DNA of 64,000 nt from Rhizomys pruinosus. Taxonomy: Eukaryota > Chordata > Mammalia > Rodentia > Spalacidae. A program made the position numbers and the translations under genes. This document shows positions 36,132 through 49,839 of this stretch, one piece after another. Under the pieces are notes generated by a model. It made no database searches, was not told the DNA's origin, and was given only the letters and a program-made list of their open reading frames with translations. The stretch covers positions 150,495 through 214,494 of the forward strand of contig VZQC01006365.1 of the NCBI GenBank assembly GCA_009823505.1. The letters run 5' to 3'. Position 1 is the stretch's first letter. The number at the start of each line of letters is the position of its first letter.

Positions 36132-39100
36132 TGAATGCAGGTGAGTACAAAGGCCAAAGCTGTATGACCCCCTGGAGCTGGAGATCCAGGCAGTTGTGAT
36201 TGAGCTCTAGGAATTAAACATTGATCCTCTGAATAGCTTATAAGTGCTGTTTACCTACTGAGTCATCTCTCATATCCTGCATTAAATGTTAATGATTATT
36301 ATAAAGCAACAGCACCTTTCTCTTCTCTAAGAGACATATTCTTGTCGTCAAAATAACTTCAAAATACATTTCTTTCTTGAACGTTCCTCCTAAAGAAAAT
36401 TGTTTCATATGTATATATGAAATGTAGAATATTACAATTATTTAAAACTGGCATGAATTGGAAAGTTAGCATAATTATGAAAAATAATTTAGCAGGTTGT
36501 GAAAAAATTTGGCTTCACAAATTGAAAAAGAAACCACTTTATATTAGTGTGTTGAGAATATCTTGTTTAATTTGACATTTATAGTAGGAAATTGTTTTGT
36601 TTTGGTTTGTTTTGATTTTAATTTGTAAAAGTGTATAACCTCAGGATTTAGAGAGGATGAAATAAGATTAGTACTTTAGTTTTTTTGTTTTGGGTCTTTT
36701 CAGACAGGGTCTCCATGTAGCCCCAGCGTTCGCTGGAAGTCACTCTGTAGACAGGCTGCTGGAAGCTCGACAAAGATGCTGCGCTGCCTCTGTCCCCAAA
36801 GTGCTAGGATTAAGGCATGGCCACTCTCAGCCGGCAGAAGTAATACTTTTACATTTAATTCAACAATTTCTACTCTAATAAATTCTTAGCTCTCACTGGT
36901 TCTATAACTAAATAATATCCTGGTGGTTTCGTTATATGGAACTTTCCCAAAATTATAAGGTATTGCTCTGCAGAAGCTATGGGCCTGTGTTTCTTTCTGG
37001 TCTGGGTCTTTTGTTGTACATATATATATGATTTTCCTTCCTTTCTCCTTCTCTCCTTCTTCCCTCTTCCTTCCTTCTTGCTCTTCCCCCTCCCTTCCCC
37101 TCCTTCCTTCTCTTTCTGGTGTTTTTAGTTGCTCTCTTATGTGAGATAAAATCAATCCCAAGCTGTCACACACATTGAAAAATAATGCAGACAGTTAGCG
37201 AATAAAGTGAATGCTTAATTAGAAGAAACTTTTTGATCAGTTTTTTGCTCCTCAATGATAATATTCTTGGTCCTGAACTTGGTTGGACACTAAATAATGG
37301 TTAATTCTTCACACTTTTGCTTTTATGATCAGTTGTGTATTTCTTCTTTGCATGACTTGTTCTGTAACGAAAAATGATTCACGACATTCTAAAGTCATTT
37401 CATTTTACATACTTTGTGAAGTAACCTGAACTTTCCTTAACGCTTCTCTCTCATTGTTTCCCTAATTTAAATACCACTTTTTTGTAGGTTATATGTCATG
37501 TTTTATATTTAGTTTTTCTACAACTGTAATGTCTTTGACATTAGATATAAAATCTGCTGTTTTCTGGGATGCTTATTGAGACAATGCATGCAGTTGATGT
37601 TACCAGTAAGAACCATTCCATTATTTCACTAGAAAATTGTTCCTTACTAATAGAACCCTCAATACCTTTAAACAATAGTAGGAATATATTAGGGTTAGAT
37701 AGCAAAGAAATATTTGTGCTATAGGTCTCAGGTATTCTCTGATGATATTCTTAACTTTTTGGTTGGTGGAATTTAGGCTTTTGTTAAGTTATATCAATTC
37801 CAAAGATTTTTATCTGCAATTACAGGAATATTAGGGTCATTCAGAGGTGGAAACGACGGGCTATTAGGGGGCTAGAAGATACTCCAAGATAAATTATAAT
37901 TAGATCGAAACCTTGCAATATAAATCTTTACCAACAGTTAAATTAGTTTAATCAGATAAATATTCAGCCGTGCAGAAGACTCACTAAATGTCCAACTTTT
38001 TCTGTTGAGCTTTCAGCTCATGTGGATATATTTGAAGTTTTTGACATAGTCACTACTTTAACATTTAAAAACTCAAGGTGCTTATACTCAGTAAAAAAAT
38101 TAGCCATAGTCCTGCATGCATGAAAAAATGAATCAGCTGTTCCTTATTCACAAAGCCCTGGAAATCCCTTTAACTCTTCTTTTTTTAAATATTAAATTTC
38201 TGATGTGATCATTGAATGTAACCTGTCTGCAATGCAGTGTGTGCCACGTGCGTGCAAGTGACGCGGAGTCAAGAGGGATGTCGATTCCCATGGAACTGGG
38301 AGTTCTCCTGGAATTGGGTTTCAGACGGTTTTCGGCCAACATGTGGAAGCTGGATGAACCGGGTCTCTGTAAAGAGCGTCCGCACTCTAACCGTAGGATA
38401 CACCCCATTCTCTCAGCCCTCTTTTATAGCTCTTATATCTCTCCTTTATTATTCCTTCTCACCATCAAAGTTTTAATGCTTTTTTTAATTTGATTTGAAA
38501 AGCTTCCAAATTCAAAAAATTAGCATTAAAACAATTTAACAATAACCCAACTATATGCCATAAAAGAAATTTATTTCTTAATTATAAAGGAAATGGACCG
38601 ACATTTGTAACTAAAGCCTATTCTACCAATTTAACATTCTCAGAGAAAGGAACCTATTTTATATGTAATGGTTGGGATTTAGTTTTTAGGAGACTTCAGT
38701 GATATTAATGGTATAAAGGTCGAGCCTGGGCTCTGCTAGTCCTATAACACGATGTCTACCCCCAAAGTTAACTAAGGCTGTGGGAATTATCTTTCTGGAA
38801 CACTACTCAGTTATTTAATGGACTGAGCTTACAGACTCAAATAAACCTAACCTTTAAAACTCTCAGGTTTTTCTTCCTTCCTTGGTTGTTGGGTTTGAAT
38901 ATATGCGTGTAAAGTACGCATTGGTTGGGAATACCCATTTATGTTGTAAAAAAAACAGGTGAGATTAAATTGACCACATCTCTTTATGGCTATGTATACT
39001 GTTCTAGATCAGTAGGAAACAGATACAGGAAATCATTTAACCTTATTTTATAAGACAGCTTCCTATTCCTTCCCTATGTGACACTGAATGGACTGTTTCA

Positions 39101-42100
39101 ATAAAGAGAAGGTATTGGGGAACACTCCAGAGAAATTCTGAAGGAACTAAATTATAAACAGTCAAGGTTTCCAACTTTACCTTCAAATGCAGGCGAATCA
39201 ACGTTTCTTTATTCAGGCATCACCAAAATGTGGCAGCACACTTCCACAGTAAACATTAAACAAACAAATAACATTCAAAGCAAAAAGGAAGATTATTCAT
39301 AGTTGATGTAAAATATATTAAATTGGAATTGGTTGGGGTGATGAGAAGATGAAAGAGAAATGAGAACAGCCTCAAACAGAGTAGATCGTTCTTTATTTGA
39401 ACTGTGCGCCCTGGCACAGTTGGTGTATGGTTTATAAGGGGTTGGAAAGGAGAAAAGCTGCTGGGTATTTTATATGGATGAGTTATGGGGACTTGCAAGT
39501 GCAGTGACTGAGTTGGAATTTAAGAATAGAGAGGACATTTATTTCCCAATATGATGGTGTCCGTGTGGGGGTTTAACTGTATCTGGTTGAATGATATAGA
39601 TCCTAAGTTTGCTAACCTGGTTTGGGTGCCATCGAACATTGACAACAAGAGCATAAGTCCAAAGAATCAGCAAATATTATAGATATAATCTAAAATTTAT
39701 TAATTCTCACTACAGTTATTCTATTAATTCATAATGTGTCCTGTCCAGTGCCCATATCTTCCCAAGGCTCTCACCTACAGGCTCTCTAGCCCTTGGTAAG
39801 CAAGTTGGAGGTGTCTCCACTAGGGAGTTCCAGAGCCATTTGATTGGTGTGAAGGGATCTTCTGATCGTCTGTGGCTGCTTCAGTCCCTGGCCGTTCTGG
39901 GACAGCATGGCCATCAGAGTCAGTCATGCTTTCAGGAAAACTGGTTTGACACAGGGTCCCAAGGGGGAGGAGAGCAAAGTCATCTCTGCACTTCCGATTT
40001 AAATATGAACAGCTGGTATGTGGGGTGCACTGGTACAGGTGCTAATCTCAGCTTGTGCCTAGATCCCCTGCATTAGTTCTATCTTTCCTGTCTGGAGTAT
40101 GCTCCCTCAGTCAAGCAGAGAGACCAAACAGGATTATCAGTCCAAGGTGTCCATGCTGGCACTCTGCCTTTTGCAACCTAGTGCTGAGTGTTTATTTCTA
40201 ATGCAGCCCTAAGCTGTAGCGGGCCTCTGCTGAGCTAAGTTTAACATTGCTAATTTCTTTAAGGTTACCATTTCAAACATTATCTACTGTTAGTTTAATC
40301 CTAACTATCTCTAATTCACACAACTCTAATGGCTAATACTCCTAAAGGCAATTTGACAGAATTTACCTTATTTCACATTGGAAAGACAGAGGTGAATCTT
40401 GAGCCTCCATTTAACGAGTGTCGAAGAGTTTAGGATTAAGTAAGGCATAGGACTATATTACGTTCGGCAAGGTCTGAAATCTCATCAACATTAGCTAACT
40501 CAGTCATTACCCTGCAAAGTGGACTGGCGTCGTCGGTCTTGTGTGACATATTGTACAAACTAGGAGTAGATGTCTAGTGTTCGTTCTCATACTGACTACA
40601 CCAGCCGCAGTTTGTTTTCCTTCTCCATCAGATTCCTGGCAAATCCAATTCCTTAGATTGCATTGTTTAATAGTCTGAAATCAAAGGAAGGCTATGGCTA
40701 TCTCTGATAGAATATTTTCAATGACTGTCTCGGATTGTTACATGGCTGTTTGTGACTAGGATCAAAGCTATATTGAGAAGCAGCTTGAACAGGATCATAT
40801 ATAATTAATACTCAAATTCCCACTAACACTACAGATCCTAATTAAAATGGTATTAACTGGCCGGCAGGTGTAGCCACCTTAATCCTAGCAGACTCAGTAG
40901 GTAAGCACGCCAGATTTTGTGATTCAAAGGCAAGCTGTCACAGAGTGAGTCAGACATCTGAGCTAACAGGAGACTCTGTCTTGAAGAAAAAACAAAAAAA
41001 TAATAATAAAAATAAAAATTTGTATTCTGTGATTGTTAATTAAATTCTGTATAAATGATAGAAAGCTGCCCCTTTGAAAATAAACTCTCAATCAAATAAG
41101 AAGACCTGAGTAGAAGTGGAAAGGCAAGTAAAAATGCAAGCACAAGAAATGTTGTAATAGAGGAGGAAGGTTGTGTGAGTTAGTTGTCATCGGCATTCCA
41201 ATCTACAGATGAGTGCAATGCATTAGGAAACAAGAAGTAGATAGTCATGATTGACTAGTAGTACAATGTGATTTATCTGCTCCGAGGAAGAGAGATTTAG
41301 AAGTAAATGAAAGTCACGGCAAGCAGAGGGCACTGATAAATTACCTACAAATACCTTTTGATAGCACAAAAGCAACTAACACAGCATGATAAAATGTCTA
41401 ACACAGAAGTTACAACAGGTGAGAGATAGGAGCTTCAAGTGAGGATAGAGCCTTCAATCTAGGCAAAGCCTCTTGTGTCAATTCTGAAATTTAGAACATA
41501 AAATTTCAGTTAAGAAGGAACATACACCATTTGTTCAACCTTTATACCAGGTATGTATTATATAAATTTCTGCACTTTGTTGTGACAAATGAAACCACAT
41601 AACTAACGTGGATATAATGTGGATTTTTCTCTGAAAAACTTTAAAAGATTTAATTTTCCAGTGAATGATGAAAGGGCTGGGGCAGAATAGAAAGACAGAC
41701 ATGGAAATTAGGGGAAGTGGGAGAGAAGCCCTTCATCTAGAAATATGAAACCTCTGCACACTGAAGAATAATGTTCAAGCAATATTTCAATGCTTAAAGA
41801 CCATTTCTATTTACATAGCAAGAGCCTGTCTTAAAAAACAAACTCAATATTAAAATATCTTTAATAAAAATCTCCCACCTTTTCTTCAAACTTACAAGTT
41901 CTCAAATATTTTTATGTGTCAAAGTCTAATAATCCTCGTTTTGCCTATGATATAAAAGTTCCTTAAGCTTCTAAGAATGCGCTGGTACTGTTGGGCTGGT
42001 AAGATGGCCACGGATTAAGAGCACCAAACTCCTTGCAGAGGGACCAGGTTTATTCCCGAGCCCCACATGGGCAGCTAAGAAAGTTTAACAACTCCAGTTC

Positions 42101-45100
42101 CAGGGGAACCGCCACCTCTCTACTGGGTCATTGCAATGACACGGGTCCCAAGCCTAACGCAGACAGTACTTATATACATAAAAATATAAAATTGCCGCAG
42201 CTTGGTGGTGCAACACCTTTAATCCTAGTCATGGGAGGCAGAGGCAGTGATCTGTTGGAGTGCAAGCAGCTGGCTTCAGAGCGAGATCCAGGCGCTGGGC
42301 AAGAGAGATACCTTGTCTCAAAAGACCAACAAAAAAAAAAAAACTAATAAATAATTAATAAATTTTAGAAAAAGAACGCCTACTGTGAGGTAAAATATAT
42401 AGGAGTGTGTCTCTGCCTTCACTGCTGACAGGATATACAGTTAAAACTTATAAGCCCAAATATATGTATCATTTGATACCCAGGTGTTAAATTGGATATA
42501 CTAGGAAGCACATAACTGAATGGAGAGATTGGAGATGGAAAATAGTTTCTGTGCGAGTTTATCTTCAGCATGATTTCCCCAGTAGCTCAAAAGACGAAGG
42601 GTATCACGAAGGTATTCCATTCTCAGGCCAAGGGAAAAGGCAAATTTCTGTCACACTGACCGCCTCTGATTATAGCATTTCCTTCTGTTTTTCCCTCTGC
42701 TTGAACCCGATTCCTTTCTTGAGTCTTTTTCTTTTCTGTTTTATCTAGTCTTTGTTGGCCACAGCTCATCGTCAATGACTTAATTCATATAAGGCCAGAG
42801 TTTCAGTTCATTGCTTTAATCAATCTTTTAAAGGTTTTATCTCAAAAGAGAAAGATGATTTTCTTACTACTCTGTAATCAGAATGCTTTTGATATTAAAT
42901 ACAAACATCTTTGTTTAAAGGAATTTCCTCACAAGAAAAATAAATATGTAGTAATATAGAAAGCCTAATACATTCTGCTGAATATTTTTGCACTTGAAAG
43001 TACTTGCTAGGGTTATATTTTCCTGGTGTTAGGTTTGAGAAAGATATGTGCATGCATACCCAAAAAATATAAACACAAAGAAAAAAAAAAAAAAAATTTT
43101 TTAGGTGCCTTCTGTTGTAGAGTTTTTAAAGAATTAAGTGATTATAATAAACTTATAGTATATCAAAAATTCTGAAATTCCTTTCATTAGTTTGGTTCCT
43201 AGCGTGTTGAAACGAGCAATATTTAGTTCACCCCACACACAATGGGAGAGAAATCTCTGCTGTAATGTTACAGGTTATTAAAGACATTGTTGTGGTGGTC
43301 CACAAGGATTTTTCTAATGTGGCATTGGTTGTAATCTTAAAGGTGAAATGGTTTTGTTTTTCTAAAGAGAAATTTGAATACATATAATGGAGGACCAGAT
43401 GATCCAGGAGAGTCAATTTCAAGCTGTAGTGGGGTGATCTCTGAGGAATCCTCATCAGCAATCACCTGAGAATATTGTGAGAGGAGGAGGTTCTTTGTAG
43501 ATGCTAATGAAACATGGCATCTGTTTCTGAGATTATTGAAATATTTCTTTACAAATGGGGTTTAAAGCATATTACATTTTGATAAAAGATCATATCATGA
43601 ACTAGCACTGGGAACAAAACATTCTTTTGAGGAAATAATAAGTAAAACATAGCAATGTAATTATCTCACATTTGCCAAATATGCTCTGTTCATTCATACC
43701 TCAGCATTTTTGCATGAGCTGAAATACAATCTTCTCTTATGTCTTCTCATTTTTTTTTTCTCGACAAACTGTCAGTAATTCTTTAGTGTGTATATAAAAG
43801 TTAGCTTGCTCTAAGAAGCTCCCCCAGATGAATATGTAGAAATGCATGTGTACACAAGAACTAAATAGATGCATGCGTTTGATGTCTGCTAATGTGTTTT
43901 TCTCAACCAGTGTTACTTCCGATAATTTGTGGCTTTTCAGGCAGATTCTCATAGATAGCCCTACAGGACTCAAATCATATGCCTCCTACGTTGTATAAAT
44001 AGTATTATCAATCTGTGTCCTTAGAGTCTGTGGATGCGAATCCCATGACGTTCTCCCTCCCTAGAGACCAAAGCTGGCAGTTCGCGGACATCAGTTCAGG
44101 GCTTCCTCTGCCTGCAGGCGAAATACCTAGCCTTATTCTGGCAAAGGAGGGAGGGACTGCAAAGTAATGAAGAACGAAATAAAAGAAGACACGGATTCAG
44201 AGAAAGTCCTGGAGATAGAATCAGTTTTATTCACGCCAGCAATGTGTTTATACATAAAGCTACAAGGAGAGGTGGGGGCAGAGAAGGAATGGCAAAGCCA
44301 CCGTGGCTCCTAGGGGGCGGGGGATGAAAAGCTCCTGTTTGTACAACCATCATCTAAGGGTTAACATTTGTCAAATACACTCAATGTGAAGGGGCATCCG
44401 GTCTGGAACTGTTGCGAAGTGAGGCAGAAAACGACATAATCTCTATCTCATGGAGTCAGAATACTCCAGAGCCAAGAGATTCAGATACTCTCCGAGGTAT
44501 CCTCAGAAAGGTCTTAACAAGCCCTCGGAATTTCATTCCTCAGTCCACCTCAGTCTCTCAAGTGGGTAAATTTAAGAGAAATCATTATCTCACCTATCCT
44601 TAAAATAACATTAAGGAAAACAATAGTAGTTCTAATTTCCTTGTTAACATTGATTAAAGCAAATTGTCTGATGTTAGCTAAAATTTTCAAGACTGCTGTA
44701 TTCTATCATTAAATACTTAACATAAATTCCCCAAAGACTGTAAAATTAAATGTTATATGAATTCTATTACTAAGATCTTACATAGTGATTTTTATCATGA
44801 TTTCTACAGCTCAACTATAAATTACAGGAAATGAACGTGTAACATCTAAATAATCCTTTGTCTTTAATGATTCAGTATTCCTTCTCCTTACATACCAAGG
44901 AAGGTTTTAATGAATTCTTTGCCTTCTATTGACTTCTTTTTTTGTGTTTTTTATTATATTTGACTTTCCAGTTTGACATTCTTATGTAATTGTACTTTGT
45001 ACATGTACAACAACAAACTTACTCATTTTCAATATAAGCAACCAAGAAACAAACTGCTAACACATTTATTAAAAATGATCTCGGGGCTGGAGGAATGGCC

Positions 45101-45330
45101 TAGTAGTTAAGATAGCCGACCCTTCTTGCAGAGGACCCAGGTTCGATTCCCCAGCACACACATGGGGCTGAGAAAGTCTGTAACTCCAAATCCGAGAACT
45201 CCAGTTCCAGGAGAATCACACACCTTCTTCTGACTTCGGCATTGCACTAACAGGGGCACAGACTGCATGCAAAACGTAATACTCACATAAATAAAATAAA
45301 TAAAACTAAAATTAAAAAAATATTAAAATG
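36132..45330 (+). repeat. Error-rich second copy of 26592-36020
   Basis: Collinear with 26592-36020 throughout; the offset drifts from 9540 to about 9307 because small deletions prevail. Noisy stretches alternate with perfectly matching blocks such as 38943-39105, 39310-39450, 41380-41465, 42417-42740, 43365-43530 and 44660-44760. It contains second copies of the B1 (36680-36840, 40858-41010, 42193-42345), B2 (38190-38420, 41990-42190, 45085-45310) and LTR features described for the first copy; these should not be counted again. The pattern fits a long read corrected only where short reads aligned. Confidence 0.9.
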
Positions 45331-45399
45331 TTAAATACATAATAAGAATGAATATATTAATTACAAAAGCACATGTTTAAAGACAAAGAACTATTATTT

Positions 45400-45720
45400 A
45401 TTTGCAGGGCCAGGGAAATGGCTAAGTGGTTAAAACACCACATAAGCAAGAGGATCAGAGTTTGCATATGTAGAACCCAATAAAATGCTGGGTGGGTATA
45501 GTGCCTACATAGTTGGCACCTCAAATGGCATAACAAGCATTAAATACTTGGAAAACCTGGTTCGAGAGAATGGTCTTGATCATGTTACATCTGGATGGTA
45601 TTAGAGATCCATGCTGCAGTAAGAAAAGATGGAGAGAATGATCAAAAGTACAATTCTCACATTTAACCTCGGACTTTTATACACAGCAATGCCAACGATG
45701 CAACACATATAACTTATTAC
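45400..45720 (+). mobile_element. Possible B4/B2-B1-like composite SINE, degraded
   Basis: gaaatggctaagtggttaaaac resembles a B2/ID head, and aaaatgctgggtgggtatagtgcc resembles the B1 start that follows in composite rodent SINEs. The tract lies in sequence that may still be uncorrected. Confidence 0.4.
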
Positions 45721-45884
45721 CGCACATTATGACAACATCTACTTGCAATACGACTCATTTACAGAACAGTTTAGAAGCGAAAACAGATTAAGAGGAATTT
45801 TCCGCATGCTTTTTGAAAGGGTGCAGGCAAGCATATCAGTGATTCTTAGTGATTCATTTAGTTTTGTTAAAAAGTTAGAGGGCG

Positions 45885-46060
45885 AACATGAGGTGGAGTA
45901 GCCTTTAATCCCGCATCGGGAGGCAGAGGCGGGGATCTCTATGAGTCCAGCCCAGCCTGGTCTACATATGATTTCTAAGCTAGCTGGGGTTAGCAGGGGG
46001 ACTCGTTGTCTCAAAAAGACCAACAAAAAAGCAAAAAAAAAAAAAAAAAAAAAACCCCAA
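45885..46060 (+). mobile_element. B1 SINE with many small gaps
   Basis: B1 order is intact but several single bases are missing (for example taatcccgcatcgggaggc). The noise resembles the preceding tract, so the uncorrected read probably extends to about 46020. Confidence 0.75.
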
Positions 46061-46205
46061 ACAAACAAACAAACAAAAAAACAAAACCACAAAGTAAAAA
46101 AGTTTTGCTTTTCATTGCCAAGGACATACATGGAAAAGAAAAATATGGGGATTCTCCAAGTTTTATTTTCCTTTTAAACAACATAACAAAAAATAATGTG
46201 CCTTA

Positions 46206-46586
46206 TGTTAGATTCATGCTGAGGGGAGACTTGATAAAGAGAGAAAATATCAGGACTCCAATGCAAAGGAAGTCTGGTTTATTTCAGACATGGTGGCTGT
46301 CCTGCCTGTGTCAGGATTAGGAGGACCAGCACTAGAATGTCCCCAGAATGGCAGTTTTGTAACCAGGCACACAAGGAAGTGAGTTTACAAGGAGGTGGGG
46401 GCGAGGAGATGAGGGACTAGGGAATATGTGGATCTGTGGCTGGTATCTGTAGAAGCATCTCAAGATAAACTGAGGCTTATGACCTGTATTAGTAGGAGCC
46501 TGATGGCAGCAACTCTCTTGGAACTTCTACCTCAGTTGGCTTCCTGGAAAATCCCTGACGTAGGTAGGCTTACGACCTTACTTACA
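46206..46586 (-). mobile_element. Solo LTR, family A, antisense
   Basis: 381 bp with TGTTAG...CTTACA termini and a perfect 5-bp duplication CCTTA at 46201-46205 and 46587-46591. The reversed polyadenylation signal (gtttatttc) is near 46278. Five-base duplications are typical of class III (ERVL/MaLR) elements. Two relatives are at 47716-49110 (antisense, split) and 48564-48979 (sense). Confidence 0.85.
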
Positions 46587-46599
46587 CCTTATTCTACTT

Positions 46600-47411
46600 T
46601 TTGGTATATAGAGATAATTTCACCAGTATTTATATAAAGTAATTATTATGCCAAAAGAAGGAAAATTCCACTATATCTAAACCTTGCTTTAAAACTGAAG
46701 TAGCATCTCAAAAGATGAACATAAAAAACATTGCTCACTTCAAACACAGTCTTGGCCTAGGGCCAAGATTGAAGTATATTATTAAAAAGTGGAGAGTTTA
46801 AAAACACCATTAATTAATTAGTTTATTAATTAATTGGATTTGATTCTTAAAAGTAAATAGAAAGTCAAATTACTGCAAATTTGAAAGCTGAATAAAGTTG
46901 CCTTTTTAAAGAATGTGATCTTTGAGGGATGCTGAAGTTTGGGTACAGAATTTTCCTAGCATAAAGCTATGCGTAAAGATGATTTTCAATAAGTAATGGT
47001 TGTAGGTTTTTTTTTTTTTAGAGAAATTGCCACTCTCAGAATAGGCATTGGAGACTAAGTGGAGCATCAGAAGATCTTTTTCTGTGCCAACAGAGACTCA
47101 GGGGAGTAATCTACAAAGCCTTAACAACAGGCCACAGTTTCCTATAATATCTATTTGCAATCAAGTATTATTCCAGACCCATTCTATCATTGTTGGGTTT
47201 GAATTCTTGCCTACATATAGGCCAGAACCAGGGGTCACAGGAGTTTCTAGCTTACATAACATCAGGCCATGAACTGGAGTTCTAGTAGGAAGCATGTATA
47301 TGGAAGCAGAACCCAAGGTTAAGGAAGCAGCCAATTCCCTAGAGAAGGAAATGGGACATCTCCTGAAATACTGCTATTAAGGTTTTGATTTCCTGGGCAA
47401 TTTTAGTTTTC
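46600..47411. other. Unassigned sequence
   Basis: No gene recognised. Confidence 0.4.
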
Positions 47412-47964
47412 TATATTAGTTGGAATGAAAAATGTCCCCCATATGTTCCAAGTGTTTTAATACTACTCCCCAGTTGGTGGTGCTGTTTGTGGGGTTTAGA
47501 AGGCGCAACCTAGGAGGAGGAAGTACCTCACTGGACATAGGCTTAGACAGTTCTTAGCCTTGTCCAGTTTCCATTTCACTGTCTCTGTCACCTTCCCAGG
47601 CTTGAGGATGTGAGTTCTCAGCTTTCTGCCCCATTTGCCTCCTTCCATGGCTTCTCCTGCCATGAAGAACTCTTATCCTTTTAGAACCATAAACAAAATC
47701 ATCTCCTTCTTCTCTCGTTAGGTTCATTTTTGAGGAAAGACTTGGCCCAGAGAGGAGAAAATGTCTGTCAGTACTCTGATGAAAAGGAATTTGGGTTTAT
47801 TTCAGGCATGGCGGCTGGCCTGCCTGTGTCAGGATTAGGAAGACCAGCACTAGAATGTCCCCAGAATGACATTTTTACACCCAGGCACACAAGGAAGTGA
47901 GTTTACAAGGAGGTGTGGGCAAGGAGATGAGGGAATAGGGCATACGTGGATCTGTGTCTGGTAT

Positions 47965-48563
47965 TGTTATGCCCTGAATCCAAGACCCTTGCAGACCACC
48001 AGGAGATAGACACTGATGCAAGGGCAGAGAATCTTTTTATTAACTAGCTTAAGCCAGGGCTGTTCCCGAACCTGGCACAGCAGGACTGGGAAGAGCCCCA
48101 AAGCTCCATACAAGCACTCAATTTAGAGGGAAAGATCACAAGCAGGGGGGTTTCCAAACCCTGGTGTTATAGTATTGATGGGCTTGTAAGAGCCCTGAGA
48201 GTGGGGGTGTGTGAAGGGGGACAGGATTCATGGTACATTTCCCAGGATTGTTGGGTTGTCAAAGACATATAGTTCCTGGGATCATTGGGTTGTGAGAACA
48301 TACTTATCTGGGCTTTACATTGATTACCTGCAACATTTATTTCAAAAAACATGTCTATCCTGATCCCCACACAGTCTTCCTGCAGCTTGTGGGAACATGC
48401 TTATCTGGTCCCTGTAACAGTTATCTCACAAGCCTGATCCTTACACAGTCTTCCTGCAGAACTTTTATGGTAGGTGGCAGTTCTCCCTTTGTCTAGGATG
48501 GAGACTTTGGTATGGTCAGCAAAACAGGTTTTTAACTCATTGCCCTTCAGTATCAGTAAAAAC
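47965..48563 (-). mobile_element. Unassigned LTR-like insert, antisense
   Basis: Begins TGTTATGCCC. A reversed polyadenylation signal (tttttattaac) lies near 48035. It sits inside family A LTR sequence and abuts a third, opposite family A copy. I cannot define its right end as a separate element. Confidence 0.5.
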
Positions 48564-48979
48564 TGTAAGGCTGTAGCCCACCTAAGTCAGGGACTTCAGG
48601 AGGCCAACTGAGGAAGAAGTTCTGAGAAACAATCTTCCGAGACTGCATTCCTGAACCTATGAAATGTTACTGCAACATCCTGAAATCATGCCTCACCAGA
48701 GACCAGAACCAGGCCTCAATCTCACTCAAGATACTCCTGCAGATACCAGTCACAGGTCCCAGTTTCCCTCAAGATGCTTCTACTGATACCAGCTGCAGAC
48801 CCACCTATACCCATTCCCCAATCTCCTTGCCCTTATTTCCTTGAAAACTCACTTCCTTGTGTGCCATCTGGGCTACATTCTATTGCTAGTCATCCTATTC
48901 CCAACAAAGGGGTCCTTCTCATCAGAGTCCTGACTCTTTCTCCCTCTGCCCCAAGTATCCCCTCAAAATGAACCTAACA
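48564..48979 (+). mobile_element. LTR family A, sense copy
   Basis: 416 bp, TGTAAGG...CCTAACA. It is the reverse complement of 46206-46586 in layout: ggaggccaactgagg early, aactcacttccttgtgtgcc in the middle and cccctcaaaatgaacctaaca at the end. It lies head-to-head inside the antisense family A copy. Confidence 0.75.
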
Positions 48980-49171
48980 GAAATATCTTAAAATAAACTG
49001 AGGCTTGTGACCTATATCAGTAGGAGACTGATGGCAGCATCTTTCTTGGAACTTCTACTGCAGTTGGCTTCCTGGAAAATCCCTAATTTAGGTGAGCTTA
49101 TAACCTTACATTTCTATAACTTGCCTTGGTCATAATGTTTATAACAGCAACAGAAAAGTAACTAATATACA

Positions 49172-49830
49172 AATTAGTACCATAAAGTGGGCTGTTGTTG
49201 GGATGTACATGACCATATTGCTTTTGGTAAGTGCAGAACACTTGGAAAGTTGAATGATATATATTGAATGCTATAGCCATTCCATCCTGGAAGAAAGTGC
49301 TGAGAAATGTAATTCCAGAGGGGAGCAAACACCAAAGATGTTTAAAAACTATTAACTGGGATATTTTTGCAAATATTCTGGCTACAATCTGCCTGAGACC
49401 TAAGAATTTGCCTGGAGCAAAATTAAAATGTAATAAACTGTTTTCTTTGATGGAGGAAATTTCAAGGCAGCCTCAAGGCAGCCTAATTTTGAATCTGTGG
49501 TGTGATTATTAATGATGAATATGATGCAGATCTACAATGGAAAAAGAGCATTGTGGCAGAAAAAAATGCAAAATGTACAGTTTTAAGAGAAAAGGAGCAC
49601 TAGAAAGCTTAATGTTGGAGCTACATAACCAAAGCCAGCTATGTCCTGAAAGATAGACCTCTTCTTTAAGGAGATTAGAGTCATTAAGAAGAGGTTCAGA
49701 GATCTGCAATTGAAAAATGAAAAGAGTGCCTTGGGGAAAGACACCACCCAAGTAAACATCTAATTTATGTATAAAAGGAGAATGCAAAAGGAGTTTTCTG
49801 CTACTAGAATAACATGACACACACACACAC
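49172..49830 (+). mobile_element. MaLR/ERVL-like internal region
   Basis: Directly after the LTR end comes aattagtaccataaagtggg, which resembles the tRNA-Leu primer-binding region of class III elements (ttggtaccaggagtgggg). The following text has the non-coding MaLR internal look and no retroviral gene. The 153-codon minus frame at 49509-49970 is a chance frame across it. Confidence 0.65.
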
Positions 49831-49839
49831 AAATGTTTT

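Larger units (their letters stand above)
47716..49110 (-). mobile_element. LTR family A, antisense, split by an inner insertion
   Basis: The left part is 47716-47964 and the right part 48980-49110, each closely matching 46206-46586. Flanks tctct (47711-47715) and tttct (49111-49115) look like a 5-bp duplication with one change. Confidence 0.8.
47412..49171 (+). mobile_element. MaLR/ERVL-like 5' LTR, split by other LTRs
   Basis: The left part (47412-47715) has the gaatgaaaaatgtcccccatatg start and the ccatgaagaactcttatcc block. The right part (49111-49171) has cttggtcataatgtttataacagcaacagaaaagtaactaa. The same family is uninterrupted at 25741-26086 and 55355-55709. Between the halves sits the family A LTR with its own inserts. 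It is followed by a class III internal region, so this copy is a 5' LTR and not a solo one. Confidence 0.78.

Noticed and set aside
33177..42748. Two identical reading frames (33177 and 42551) that look like a duplicated small gene
   Set aside because: They are the same locus seen twice through the error-rich copy at 36132-45330, and the peptide has no recognisable family.
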